A DNA stretch of 64,000 nucleotides from Zhengitettix transpicula (Eukaryota; Arthropoda; Insecta; Orthoptera; Tetrigidae): NCBI GenBank assembly GCA_037074705.1, contig CM073594.1, forward strand, positions 76,819,009 to 76,883,008. Reading direction: 5' to 3'. Positions within the stretch are counted from its first letter, which is position 1. Every line of letters begins with the position of its first letter. Shown here piece by piece: positions 45,996 through 57,973 of the stretch. Made by a program: the position numbers and the translations under genes. The notes under the pieces are model-generated. The model was given only the letters and a program-made list of their open reading frames with translations, was not told where the DNA came from and ran no database searches.

Positions 45996-47003
45996 TCAAT
46001 AAATTAAAGAAAAATGGTAGGGATAACGTATAAATAATTCTTTTTAAACTTTTCCTTCGTTCGTAGTAATGGAAAGCAATTCTCTCTTAATTCCATAAAA
46101 AAGGAGGCCATGTAAATTTAAGACTATGCATTTGTGGACTAAATTGGTCGATTGGTGCGTGTGATACTTGAGGAATATAATTAGGATGAAATGTATTTAG
46201 ATCTCGCAGGTTTGATCTTAAGAGGTGCTGAACTCATTTACTACATATGTGGTTTGTGATTTGATCTACGCTGCCACCATGGGATATTTCGGCCGAGATC
46301 TCTCAACTAATTCTCCACCTGAGTGTGACGTTGTCACTCGATTGATGCTCTTTGCTTGAGCTGTAACAGAGGAATGAAGATCTCTGCGGTACTGCTTGAC
46401 ATTTGAATAGGAGACCGCAATCACGGAGAAGCTGAGGTTCCCCTCGAGCACCTTCATTAGGAAGGTGCATGTCACATGACGAACAGAGCTCGGCCGCGCA
46501 GGCCAAATAAACGATCGCTCTTCCCTGCGAGAGCCGCTAAGAACAAAAGGAGCGCATGGGCGTCTTCGCGGGGAGAGAGGGGCACGGAATCCTATACAAA
46601 TTACGAAATTTCGTGCATTTTTGAGCGGGGAGGGGGGCACGTACCCCACCACATTGCTGCGGACGGCCAACCGCCGACCGGGCACGTGTTGCACCGCCAT
46701 GTTGTCCTTTGTTCTGGCACAGGCCGGCTCGCTCAAACTTTCAGCTCCTTACTTCAGGCTGTCATCTTCATGAAAATAGTTTAGTGGATGTAATTTATTT
46801 ATAATTTATGAAAATGTGGTAAAAAATTATACTTTTTCTGAAACTATCCCAATCCACTAATTGGGACTTAGTGCATTAAATTCTAAACATAGGTTTTGAC
46901 GTTTGAAAAAATATATAGAGAGAGACATGAGAGTAGCCATAACACTCGCACCGCCACAAATGAATAAGTGATAAGGTTGTAAGATTGGCAAGAGGATTAT
47001 TAT
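45996..47003. other. Unassigned DNA with GC-rich island
   Basis: The stretch 46270-46740 is the most GC-rich segment of the window and holds a 156-codon minus-strand ORF (46266-46736) and shorter ORFs on the other strand. None shows a domain I recognise; composition alone can keep frames open. It could be a host CpG island or exon, or a diverged repeat. Confidence 0.35.
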
Positions 47004-47011
47004 AATATAAC

Positions 47012-47410
47012 AAGGCCAATATCCTCAAACTTGTTAAAAATAACAATTTATTTACTCAGAAACGGATGCTCATTATCAAACGTAAACAAATATAGACACA
47101 AATTAATATGTTAGAAATAAAACAAAAACATCAACCATTTTTCAATTTTAACTGAAAAGTACCGGCCGAAAGATTCTTTCTTTTAATTCTCAATTTTCTT
47201 TACAATTAAAAACAAATTTGGTAATATAGTAAATAATATGCTAGAGATAGTCCTGACTACTTCTTTATAAGTTTTATAAAATAATATAGTACTATATAAT
47301 TATTATAATAGTATTCGTTCAGTCGCAAGGATTACCATCTCCTTCGAACAGATACTTAGCAAGTTTTTTTGGTAATTAATTAACAAGTTTGAGGATATTG
47401 GCTTATTCAC
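47012..47410. repeat. MITE-like unit with inverted ends
   Basis: GCCAATATCCTCAAACTTGT at the left and its reverse complement ACAAGTTTGAGGATATTGGC at the right face each other across about 350 bp of AT-rich, non-coding DNA. The perfect arm of about 23 bp suggests terminal inverted repeats of a small non-autonomous DNA transposon. No target duplication could be identified. Confidence 0.5.
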
Positions 47411-48324
47411 TTCCTCTTATAATTGATAAGAGGAGAAAAGTAATAGTGAAAAGTCGTGTGTAAGGATATATGTAATGTGCGTGTGTATTTAATAATTGGA
47501 GTTGAAGAAGAGAAAAGAATAAATCATACAAAGTTAATTAAAATATAGAGAAATCTAAAAGAAATATCCTGACATTACGATTGGGGATTTGGCCTAACCT
47601 AGTTGCTTTTTAAAGTAATTTGCCAATTTACCACAAGAGATATTCGGATTATAAATATATAAAAGCTAATGTAATGGTAGTAAGAATTGAAATTTTATCG
47701 TATTTTTTTATAATACGTTTTACTAGTACTCGCGGGGGAGTGATTTTGGGTAAGTTAGTGAAGAATATCTTGACGTAATCTGATTTAATAACAATCACTG
47801 ATGGAAAGTCCAGTAAAGACTAAGAATAGTAGAGGAACACATGGAACGCATTTATACAATTCAGAAATTGAAGGCAATGAGAAGCTGTGATAGAGAACCA
47901 CATTTAATAAGTCACATGATGGATGACTCAATATCCTTCAAATTTCAATGGCCGTTTCATCAGAGTACATCATTACTATTTTAACAACGGCACATTTTCA
48001 AGACTTCTGAATGTGTGTCAAACAGTAAAGTTCTCCAAGTTGCTGTCTATACCGTCTGGCATCCTTTGTTAGTTCTTAATCACCTTAAGTCTTAATTATT
48101 TTTATGTAAAATTGCGATTGTTAGAAACGTAGAATGAATAAAGCGTTTGACGAAAGAGTCGTCGTTATTTCTGCCAACAGCTGATGACTTCACGAAATAA
48201 TAGCTGGTGTCTCTGCTTAATTAATACACGCAATGTTTAGTGTCTCTAATCATGAGACACTAAGGAGCACATTATAATGCTATTCGTATTTTAATAGTCA
48301 CCCAATTTACATTTAACAGTTGCA
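47411..48324. other. Unassigned AT-rich DNA
   Basis: No gene. A short perfect hairpin, TTAGTGTCTC with GAGACACTAA, sits at 48237-48264; too isolated to assign a role (it lacks a following T run). Confidence 0.45.
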
Positions 48325-48492
48325 ACACTAGAAATCTCTCTCAACTCCGCATTGAAAAAGATCGCCTAAGGCTTATTGAATCAAGCGTTCGTTATCCTGG
48401 GATAAATCTATACAATAGTCTTCCTGACGAAATAAAAAGTTTAACTACACAAAATTTATTTATAAAGAATTGTAAAAGCTTTGTTAATTAAT
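48325..48492 (+). pseudogene. LINE RT C-terminal fragment
   Basis: A short open stretch reads TRNLSQLRIEKDRLRLIESS, VRYPGINLYNSLPDEIKSLT and ends LFIKNCKSFVN with a stop at about 48490. R-x-x-x-L-R, Y-x-G-I-x-L-Y-N-x-L-P-x-E-I-K is the standard ending of Jockey/CR1-type LINE polymerases. Only the last roughly 55 residues remain and they are uninterrupted. Upstream sequence shows no RT. Confidence 0.7.
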
Positions 48493-48760
48493 GGAATTTA
48501 TATTACCCGCTGAAAGAGTTCGTAGATAGGAAGGAATGATTAGATCCTCTTTAATAAATTAGTTTTCTGGTATCCTATCAAGTTCTTCTATTATTTTACA
48601 AATTATAATCCTGTAGAATTTAACTGCCGACTTATTTTTCATGTTCGACGGGAATCCAAGTAAGATTTTCTGCTAGAAATTCCGCCAAATGAAAATTGAA
48701 GATTAAAATAGTTATCATTTCTTTAATTTCTGTTATATTAGTATCTTTAACGTTGCTTTG

Positions 48761-48805
<45 letters not shown>

Positions 48806-49435
48806 GAAGTACAATTAATTATTATATTATACAATTTAATTATTATATTATATTTATAATACAACAAAGTTCAAATGTGGGCAAATAAATTAACAATTCT
48901 TACTCTAATGGTGAATTTACAGCTTAACAGCGTTAAACGTAGCCTATTATAGAAGCTAACATACTCATAATTGATTATAATAAAAATCTTAATATATGAA
49001 GAATTTATGTAACAGGGAGGAGCTATTATTCATAACTTGTTGCTCAACATTAATTTTCATATATAAAATCGTAAATTATTTACAATCTCTGGCTTACTCG
49101 ACATCCTGTAGAATATGATTAAATATTAACACTAATAAAAGAACACAATAACGTTTGTAAAAAATAAAGGAACATAAGTAATTAACGAACCGCATACGAG
49201 ACAAGTGAGTAGACGCTTCGATCAACAGCTCTGATCTTTGTCTTACTAGAGCCAGAATGTAATAATATGACTAAAGGTTGTAATATCAGAAACATATAAA
49301 CTTACATAGATGGTCAATTTGTATAAAAAAAATTATATTAACAATTATAATAATCTGACTATTTTTATTAAATACAACAGACATTTTGTAAGAAAAAAAT
49401 ATTCTACTATTAAAAACGTAATATTTATCTGACAA
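48493..49435. other. Unassigned AT-rich DNA with (AT)n tract
   Basis: Contains the (AT)n tract 48764-48802; otherwise nothing recognised. Confidence 0.45.
48764..48802. repeat. (AT)n microsatellite
   Basis: Pure alternating tract of about 39 bp. Confidence 0.93.
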
Positions 49436-49700
49436 TATTCTGATTGGGACATCTTCATGTTTATAGTTAATGTCTGATAAATGTTTTAAATAGAATTATA
49501 AATAATTTCTGACGTATAGGCGGTTGTTTTTAATATTTAAAAAAATATATTATTCATCTAAATAAAAAAAATCATTACAATATCACAACGTTGGGACTTA
49601 ATCAGATAAAAGTCGTAAATCATTTATTGCATAAATTTTTCTTATTTAGGCCTAATACCGGATGAAGTCCCAAAGTTGGACAAAATAATATACATTTTAT
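49436..49700. repeat. Cluster of type 3 PLE-like terminal motifs
   Basis: Three GTCCCAA motifs: minus strand ATGAAGATGTCCCAATCAGA (about 49448-49468), minus strand CTGATTAAGTCCCAACGTTG (about 49588-49608), and plus strand CGGATGAAGTCCCAAAGTTG (about 49659-49680) followed by GACAAAAT. The second and third face head-to-head. All are degenerate in the GAAAC box. Confidence 0.38.
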
Positions 49701-49789
49701 TATGACAAATTGTCCGTTTTTCTGTTTATTAAATGGTAATTGTCAGATTATAATAAATACAGTTTTTTATTCAGGACTGAAGGAGCCGA

Positions 49790-50485
49790 TACAGGAATAT
49801 TACAAATACAACAAAACTGCATTATCCCAAAATTAAAATTTAATTCCAGAAGGTCTACAATTAATAATTATCGTTCAGGCCTAAAAATTACTTATGAAAT
49901 TGAAAATAAGCATTCTATTAATTTCCTTGGTGTTTTGGTTAATGTTTTTCATTACAAACTAATTAATAATGCCAGAAAACAGCTTCTTCATCTAGAGTTA
50001 TAAATTTATTGTCCAGCCATCCATTTTTTTTCAGACGAAAGCAATGTTTTAAAATCTAGCGGATAAAGCTATGACTTTGTCTCATCATTGGCTTCACGGA
50101 GTTAATTTAGACATAATTATCCATATACGTACACTAAATTCTTATCTCCTCAATTTTATCATCCGTCAAAGTTAGATAGAATAATATAACAGTAACATAT
50201 AATAATTTATCAGTGTAAAAGCAAAGAAAATATTAGCTGCATAGTATTATCGTTTTTGAAAAATTTTCAATATAAATTAATTGACCCTTTGAATGATTAC
50301 TGTATAGGTATTATTATTAATTCGTCAAGTAAATTGAATTTTGTTATAAACATAACGGTCCAATTAAAAATTTTGTTAACGTAACGTAATTCAAAAAAAT
50401 TAATAAGCTTATTTAGACATTAAAGATTCTTACATTGGAAAAACTAATTGTACTCTAAATAGTCGTATTAGTGAACAAAAAAAGA
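49790..50485 (+). pseudogene. Penelope-like element 3: RT end and GIY-YIG relic
   Basis: The frame 49740-50003 includes LKITYEIENKHSINFLGVLV, equivalent to the 'F-T-x-E-I-E...I-N-F-L-D-V' region of PLE RT. At 50063-50165 another frame gives DKAMTLSHHWLHGVNLDIII, HIRTLNSYLLNFIIRQ, collinear with the thumb of PLE 1 (DRAILLYNSNFHQHNLNIVR...NFIIKH). At 50425-50480 DSYIGKTNCTLNSRISEQ matches the YIG half of the GIY-YIG nuclease of PLE 1 (CYIGQTKRSLNTRIKEH). Order and spacing agree with PLE 1, but nucleotide similarity is low, so this is a distinct and older PLE lineage. Many frameshifts. Confidence 0.72.
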
Positions 50486-50859
50486 AATACTTAAAATTTT
50501 TCTTTGTATAGAAAGATATGTACATCTACAGCCATAATTTCGATTGGCACAATATCAAAATTTTGGACGAAGAAATAAATTTCTTCTCAATTTACTGATA
50601 TTGAGCAATATTTATGATAATAATTGCAAAGACGACCTTCATACAGATAAACTTCATATTGGGGAACAACAACTAAGAGCATTTAAAAGTGCCGTGCCGT
50701 TACGACGCGGATGTTCGTCTTTTTCTAACAGCGAAAAATCTAAGACTCGATATACATCGTAGGAATTAAATTGAAAGATGAAGACATAAATGCCAAAGAA
50801 CTTAAAATAAAACATCACATAGCCTATTACGTTTCTCCGTGTCATGATTAATATTGACA

Positions 50860-51080
50860 GTATCAGGTTAATATTAATCACAACATTTCAGACTGGGAAC
50901 AAAATTATTCTATCAATTTCTTAGAGGTATCTGTTTCCATATCAATCGTAAGTTAAACTTTAATTCGTACCACAGGCCATGTTTTGAATTTTTTATCTGA
51001 ACATCCTGTTACACAGAAGCGTGCACAATTCGAAAAATTGCTTGACAAATATTATCCAATATTGTCAATAGAAATTTAAG
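50860..51080 (+). pseudogene. Penelope-like element 4: RT fragment
   Basis: NHNISDWEQNYSINFLEVSV, then TTGHVLNFLSEHPVTQKRAQ and FEKLLDK reproduce the PLE sequence 'I-N-F-L-D-V ... G-R-x-L-N-Y-x-S-x-H-P-x-x-x-K-R-A' seen in PLE 1. It repeats the RT region already present in PLE 3, so it is a second insertion. One stop and at least one frame break separate the two parts. Confidence 0.68.
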
Positions 51081-51862
51081 ATTCAGCTTACGCCTTAAAG
51101 CACTCAATTTATTTAGTAATAACGTTTCTTAAAGGATGGAACTAATAATTATAACAAAGGCATTACCTTATATTCTTGGAGCAAAAAATATTCATTCTAG
51201 TTGAAATTAATAGTAGTATATTATTATTTTGACTGATTTAAATTAATTACATTTACACTTTCCAATTTATAGGCGTGAACAATTTTATAAGCTCGTTTCT
51301 ATATTATGTTCTCTATTAGCCTAATCACAATCTAGGTAAACATTTCTGATCGTTTTCCGAAATTTAACAAAAATATCGTTATTGTCATATTATTACCTTT
51401 TACAGTTTAAATTTATGTAAATTTTTTGACATTTATTTAGCGTCGTTGTCCTTTACCTTTAGAGATTTGTTCCCCTATATACGTGAAACACGATTTGATT
51501 GCGAAATTAGAAAGCTATGGAATTATTTATTCTGAAACCTATTATGCACGTTTCAATTTTAACGAAATGCATGTTCGTAGTTTAAAACCTTCATTATGTG
51601 TTCTCAATCACTAGATATTGGTTATAAAATATTGAAGAATAAAATGGTTTATATATATTTTAACGTTTTAAATGGAAAAGTTATATGCACTACAGTTATT
51701 AGTTCTTATATTCATATTTGTAATGATTTGAATTTCTTTTAAATAAATTATTTATCATTTTACAGGTTTGTGTATTACTATAAAATTTTCAAATGATTAG
51801 AAGTTGAAATTACATTCCTTGGATGTAGAGAAAATAATTATTTGTTAAAAAAACGGCCAATT
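51081..51862. other. Unassigned AT-rich DNA
   Basis: May include diverged PLE sequence; nothing supported. Confidence 0.4.
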
Positions 51863-51957
51863 AAATTATATTTTTTTAATTAATAAAATTACTCTTGTTT
51901 CTGTCCTTATGTGGACCCTCTTCAGACAAAGATAACAGTAACAGTAAATATAGAGAT
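51863..51957 (-). repeat. PLE-like terminal motif (left of inverted pair)
   Basis: The minus strand reads ATCTTTGTCTGAAGAGGGTC, CACATAAGGACAGAAACAAG, AGTAATTTTATTAATTAA. It has an exact CTGANGA, GTCC/GGAC stem and GAAAC. Partner arm at 52183-52268. Confidence 0.6.
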
Positions 51958-52182
51958 ATGTAAATTTAAATATTTTCTAATAAGGAAAAAAAGAATTTTT
52001 AATTCTAAATCTTTCTCAAATTATAGAATTATAAATGATTATTCTTACTATAATAAAATCATTGTCAATTATTAATAAAACAAATTCAGTCTTCTATAAT
52101 TTTTTATTCTCAATTAAAGAAAGATCAGTTGTTGATTTTAAATTTAATATAATACTTTCTTTATAACGTACGTATCTCTGAA

Positions 52183-52268
52183 TTTACTGTTATTCTGCTA
52201 TCTTTGCGTGAAAAGGGTCTACATAAGGGCCGAAAAATGAGTAATTTAATTAGTTAATAAAATCAAAT
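52183..52268 (+). repeat. PLE-like terminal motif (right of inverted pair)
   Basis: Plus strand TATCTTTGCGTGAAAAGGGT, CTACATAAGGGCCGAAAAAT, GAGTAATTTAATTAGTTAAT. It is homologous over about 80 bp to the reverse complement of 51863-51957, with decayed CTGANGA. Confidence 0.58.
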
Positions 52269-52305
52269 CGTATTGTCTGTTATTGGCTGTTACGTCATAA
52301 ACTTT

Positions 52306-52309
<4 letters not shown>

Positions 52310-52342
<33 letters not shown>
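52310..52342. repeat. (TA)n microsatellite
   Basis: Pure alternating tract. Confidence 0.92.
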
Positions 52343-52347
<5 letters not shown>

Positions 52348-53034
52348 TTTATTTCTAAGAGTAAGGTTAATTTGTTATACAATGGCATTTGTCTTTATCT
52401 CGTCTTTATTTGATTTAAATAATATTTTCTATCATTATCGTAATAACCTTTAGGATTGTGGATAACAACATATTGTTATCAATAATTGGTTTTATAATTT
52501 TTTGATTCCATATTCCTGCAATACTGAAATAATTGTTGCTTAACCTATACCAATTTCTTCCATTTTTTTTACTATAACGAGATGGCAGTTGAGTGAAATG
52601 CTGTTTTGGATCAACAGCTAATTACTCTGGAATAAATGTACTTTATCAAGTGTATTCCTAGTGGTAAACGAAATTTAGAATTCGTAAATTTATCGTTACT
52701 TGTATTTACGATAATTAATAGAAACCTCAGGATTATTACCAAAAAATTTAGAGTCAAGAGTATTTTGGAACGAAACAGTTGGAAGTGTTAATACCTTTTA
52801 TTACTTTTAGAGAAATAAATATACCTTTAATTTTGCAATTGTTGCACATAAAAACTTTTTAAAGACTTCGAAAAAATTCTTCCGTAGCCCTAATGCTCTG
52901 TCTTCACTTTAATAATAAAATTTTTCCAGTTTTTATAATAATCATAGAGCTTATAAAAATTAAATAATAAAAATACGAGTCTATTAGTGAGAATAAATTA
53001 ATTATTCAATTTAATTTATGTTATATATAAAAAA
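52343..53034. other. Unassigned AT-rich DNA
   Basis: Nothing recognised. Confidence 0.45.
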
Positions 53035-53175
53035 TGGCGTTTCGTCCGAGATTGGGATTTTTTCAGGTGTAGAGTTGCATTTAATTATAATTTAATCTTG
53101 AGAAAATTGAGGTTGGCAAAGTTTTTAACGTGCGGTTTGCCCACACGTTATTTTTATTATTTAAATTAAATATGA
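53035..53175 (-). repeat. PLE-like terminal motif, type 3 (diverged)
   Basis: The minus strand contains CTACACCTGAAAAAATCCCA, then ATCTCGGACGAAACGCCAT. The upstream 'CACACGTTATTTTTA' and 'CAGGTGTAG' correspond to the sequence around 34110-34180. Confidence 0.42.
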
Positions 53176-54779
53176 AGTGAGATTATTATAGTCGTTAGCT
53201 TATAAAAATGCCTGGAATTTTAATTTATCGTAGAGACGTAAATATAGTACTTCATACAAAAGTAAATTACGTGTAAATTAGATATTGTTGTTGAGCGTAA
53301 AAAAGGAATGTCTATATTAAGCTTGAATAAAGAAGCATTATTTTTGATTATTATTCGTGACGAAAGGAACTATATTTCCAATTTAAAATATGATAATTTT
53401 GGCGAAGCGTATGTTGTGGGCGTTACAATCGCTGTTGACATGGCTGCGCCTGCCCCGAATGCTCTGCCAGAAACTGGCCATAATTTAATATTACGTCGGG
53501 CGTGTTCAAAGCGTGCCGAAACGCTCCGAATAAAAATATTTTATCTCAAGAGTGACAAATGTAATGATGCGGCCTCCTTTCAGAGTCTGTTGTCTGCGAG
53601 GTGGGGTTAACATCCCCAGGGTCTGCCCCACCACAGTCTCTCTCTCCCTCTCTCTCTCTCAATCTCTTCGGTCCCTTCTCCCGCTCACTCAATCATTCCT
53701 CGTTCTCCGCCGTCACGACTGCTGAGCAATTCGGTTTCTTCCCCAGGCTGTTTTCGTCCCGAAGCCTTTCGCGTGAAAAGCAACGTCTTCTCCCGGAACT
53801 TGTTGCGAAATTATCTCGTTTTAATTCATGACAAACGACCCTAAAATTCGAAGTTGTTACCACTCACCAATCTTGTTTACGTTCATTTAAAATAGGTCTT
53901 CGGGTGAGTCACCACTCGGTAACCTAGTTGTAATATCTTATCATAATTGTGAAATAGGAAACACAGTTCTGTAAAAATAGAAAGTGAATAACGAATCTTC
54001 CAGTATAATATTCAAGAATTATCGAAATTTTGTAAACGGAACATGGCAGCGGTTAACCCGTGCAGAATTGGCTGCATCAGAAAATTATAGTATAAGAATT
54101 TGACAAGAATGCCAATTTAGCCAAATAAAGATTAAAATTACTCAAATATTAAAAGAAACTGCTAAAATTTTACCTAGTTTTGATATTTAATATTAGAGTT
54201 TGATTTTAAATTGAAATTTGTTTGTATGTCCTTTGACCTTAATTAGATACGAGTGGTAAAAGTATAAATTATATCTTGGTAATTGCAGAACAGTAACTTC
54301 TATGAGAAGGAAGCTCAACACTTCAGATATAAACACGTAATTATAAATTCTTCTCAGCTCATTGAGAATGTTGTCGGCGGCTTTCAGCGACTGAATGACT
54401 TAAATACTTTTACTCCATTATATAGCTACTGTAGTTACCACGTTTCTCCACATCAGTCAATAAAAGACACGAACAATATTATCCCATTGTTTTGATTGTA
54501 TACTATAATGGTTTTTAAATGGGAGCCGCTCTAGACGGTTAGCGAATGAGAGTTGAGAAATAGACAAACGTTGCCACATCGTCAAATAATGAATAACAGC
54601 AAACCCTTACTGCAGCTGCGAGGACAATGCAACGTAGCACGAATTCGATTCGACGGCACAAGGAACAGTTTCAAGGTCAAACCGTTTGCTATAAAGTGGA
54701 CTAGGAAATTGTGTTTCATGAAATTAAATTCAGCGGTAGTCTATTCAAGCAAAATTGGGAGAATTGATGGACCTGTATG
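53176..54779. other. Unassigned DNA with GC-richer patch
   Basis: The stretch 53420-53830 is GC-richer with two adjacent ORFs (53308-53610 and 53601-53831) of unknown nature and a CT-rich tract at 53637-53662. No domain recognised. It could be unique host sequence. Confidence 0.35.
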
Positions 54780-55069
54780 TGTACAAGAAGAATGGAGAAT
54801 TATATATAATCTCGAATTATATTCATTATATCAAGACGTATTGACAGATGTAATTCGTGTTAAGGGACAAATGGGAATGGAAGAACCCGAGTCCCATACA
54901 AGGAGATTTTGGAGGGCAAAGGCCACGCAATAGATGGGAAAATCGAGTAAGGCAGGATGCAGAATTTATCGTTAAGATCCGGGATTGGAGAGAAGCAGCA
55001 CAAGATCGAGAAGTTAGGAGGAGAGCGACTTGGGACGCCGTGACACGAAAATGGGCTGACGTGCCATAG
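54780..55069 (+). pseudogene. LINE RT C-terminal fragment (RTE/endonuclease-RT type)
   Basis: EWRIIYNLELYSLYQDVLTD, VIRVKGQM in one frame, then in the next RPRNRWENRVRQDAEFIVKI, RDWREAAQDREVRRRATWDA and VTRKWADVP with a stop at 55067-55069. E-L-Y-x-L-Y...I-R-x-K followed by G-R-P-R-x-R-W-x-x-x-V-x-x-D...D-W-R-x-A-A-Q-D-R is the conserved tail of endonuclease-reverse transcriptase LINEs in arthropods. One frameshift near 54880 divides the two parts. Upstream RT core is missing. Confidence 0.75.
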
Positions 55070-55324
55070 AGTACAATAGTATGTTTCAAGCCCTCTTTAA
55101 TTGTACGCGTTTACAATCGTTACCACTTTCCGTTACTTTTTTTCTTTTGAAGTAACTGAAGTCATGGGCACTAATGAGTGAAAAAAAATTATATCAATAT
55201 TTCTAAATCAGACAAAAACTCACGGAGTCCTCTAATTGTTTTAAACTAAAAATTTATATACAAATAATCCAATTTTTCAATTACTTAACCAACAATTTTT
55301 CTATCCATAATAAGAAAAATAGCC

Positions 55325-55384
55325 AAATACAGGCAAAGTAAGTGATGATATAAATACCTCAAAACGATTCTGGAAACCTTGTTG
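55325..55384 (-). repeat. PLE terminal motif, type 1 tail (left of inverted pair)
   Basis: The minus strand reads AACAAGGTTTCCAGAATCGT, TTTGAGGTATTTATATCATC, ACTTACTTTGCC. It is inverted relative to the adjoining copy. Confidence 0.6.
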
Positions 55385-55560
55385 TCCAGTTGTGTCGCTC
55401 TAGGCTCTTCTGCCTTTAGTTTTCTTAGGAGCTGAATAATGGAACAAGGTTTCTAGAAACGTTGTGTGGTATTTATATCATCACTTCTTTTGACTTATTT
55501 GACAATTTTTCTTATTATTAATTTTCAAAGGTGGCGTAATTTTTTACATTTTACATTTCC
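55385..55560 (+). repeat. PLE terminal motif, type 1 (right of inverted pair)
   Basis: 'CCAGTTGTGTCGCTCTAGGC', 'AGGAGCTGAATAATGGAACA', 'GGTTTCTAGAAACGTTGTGT', 'GGTATTTATATCATCAC'. CTGANGA has become CTGAATA; GAAACG is kept. Confidence 0.65.
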
Positions 55561-57971
55561 TGTCTCTCAAAATTTGTACCTTCTTTTTTAACACCCCACA
55601 AAGCGACGGACACATACCCTTTAATTTACTGTATAATTTTAGTAGAATTCTTGGCTATATTTTAACAGATTCACGAAAAGGTATTTTCCAGACAAAAGCT
55701 TAATATATAATTTAATGATGGACTATGCAGGAGTAATTTTTAACAACATTCATTTATTAAGGAATTAATAAATAATGCTGTTAATTCAAATTTGAAAGTT
55801 TCTGTTTAGTCAGATTTTCTACTCTGTAGACGAATTTATAAGTCAATAATAATTAGTGTATTTTACGTAATTAGCACGAACTATCCGATATTTCAACTAT
55901 ATTTATGTATATTATTTTTCTGTGTAATTAAAACATGTTAATATATTTACTTAGAATATAAATTAATTTACACACTTTATTCCCATTTACTGTATAAAAT
56001 ATGAAAGCTTTTCGAGCGGAATTAAGAACGGAAAGGCTCCATGTCTTTATGGAAAATAGACAAAATCGAAACTATCTAGAGTGTATAGAGAATTAGAGCA
56101 CACCCATATATGGGTATTACTTTATAAGTTATTTTTTCAATAAATCTCTTAAATTTTTACTTCATTCACGTACATATGCCTTATTTTTCGGTGGATATGG
56201 TGCACGTTTGGACGCCACACGCAAAATTCTATTATTAATTGTCGATATATGCAATCCAACATTTAATTTTACTTTATTTAATAAGTACGTAGCACCAGGA
56301 ATCTGTCAGCGCTAAACGAATATGGCGACTTGCATATCCACAGTAGGGTTGTTTTTATGGTCAGACCAGACGTGGTACGCGAAATTTCGTACATATACCA
56401 TTGGTGGATCAAACATAGTTACGTGAAAGGCAGCGAAGTTTCGACAGAGAAAATAATTGTATCAGATCAAGCCAACTAGGTCAAAGAACGTTGGTGGTGA
56501 AGGCCTGAGAGTCAGTTTATGACAAGTCTGGCTTGTGTTACCCCAGAATAAGAGTAGTCAACCCTTAGCACCCGCCCCGTGGGGACTACATAAGGAAGTT
56601 CAACAGAAAAAGCTAGAAGTTAAGAATACAGCACGTGTTATCCTCTGTAGACAACATTTTCGGAAGAGGAGGCAAGGAAAATATTAGTTCCGGAAACTCC
56701 ATTTCAACCGTCGACGGACACGACACCAACAGTGGCCGGACGACGGACTAATCATACGGGAGAATGAAGTATCATCATCCCACTTTGAGATCGTGGAGGC
56801 GGGAAAAGACGCCCAGTTTCTGACGCCAAAGGAGATCTCCGCCAATGGAGAGGAGACTTCGCCTCGAGTGACTTGCTGGATATTAATTATGATTATTAAG
56901 TTACCAGACTTCGATCAGATAAGTTTAGTGAGAATTCAGATTTATAAGTCAATAGACTTGGCTGTTAACGAAGTTGCGAGTTGTTCAATCAAAGTATTTT
57001 AAATCAGCTGCCTTCTGTCCGTGTAGCGACATCACTTCGAGGACTTCACTTCATTGAGCTGGTCCGGCCAGCGACGAAATCATCGCAACAAAACTGAGAC
57101 GGCCACCTGAGTATGCAGAAAGATTTACTACACCATAGTGTACAAAATGGCTACGTTTCTCACCTGTGATCAGTATAAAGCGTTCAAGCCGTATCTAGCC
57201 TCTAATTTTCTAATTTTTGCTCACTAAATTATCTGAGTGTTCATGTCCCTGTAAAATTTAGCAGACACATTTTTTTTTGTAATTAAATGTTTATATTAAT
57301 AGAAAAAATGGAATATATTTTTATTTATAATAATTTTAATGAGTTCCGTATTGTTCATTAATATTTTAATTAAAATATTAATTTTTTCGTGTTAAATATA
57401 ACATGCTTAATGTAACGAATTTTAAATAAAAATACCTTACATAATTTAAGGCACCAAACTGTGCTGATTCTTGTCGATTTATCGTCGATTTATTTGCTCT
57501 GGTCGTGACCGAAGCCACCAGTTCGAATTGGTACGAACTATAAACAGAAATAGGAAAAAATGGAAGAATTTATAGGAAAGATAATAGGAAAGATTGGTAA
57601 AAGGGAGATCCGACGTCAAGATTGCATGAGGTTCCCAGGATAGACGGAACGGTCGATCAGATTCAAACCTTCAGGGAAAAAATTCGTTAGAAATAAGATT
57701 TATTATAGAAGTTAGGGATAAAAAGATGAGAAGGCTAGGTTGACCAATCCCAGTGAGCCCGTAGAATAGACTCACGCACCTTACGGTAGCGTCCCCGAAC
57801 CAGCACGTGGAAGACTTGGCGTGGGTTTTGCTGATGCAGAATCAACAGTGCTCTACCATGTCACGCCACATGTCTACTCTGTGCCCGCTGGAAAAGTTCT
57901 GGAGCTAGCTGTTCACATCCAGTAGCTTCCAACTGGCACAATCATTACATAAAGCAACGAAAAATTAAATA
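55561..57971. other. Unassigned DNA; possible LTR at 56480-57090
   Basis: The stretch 56480-57090 is GC-richer and includes 'GACTACATAAGGAAGTTC', a TATA-like element after 'CCGCCCCGTGGGG', but I could not define TG/CA ends, a target duplication or a second copy. The rest is AT-rich, with a further unassigned GC-richer patch at 57720-57930. Confidence 0.3.
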
Positions 57972-57973
57972 TA

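Noticed and set aside
48237..48264. Perfect hairpin as a terminator
   Set aside because: The context is eukaryotic and no T run follows; left as a simple inverted repeat note.
56480..57090. LTR call
   Set aside because: TATA-like string and composition fit, but no ends, target duplication or second copy could be found.
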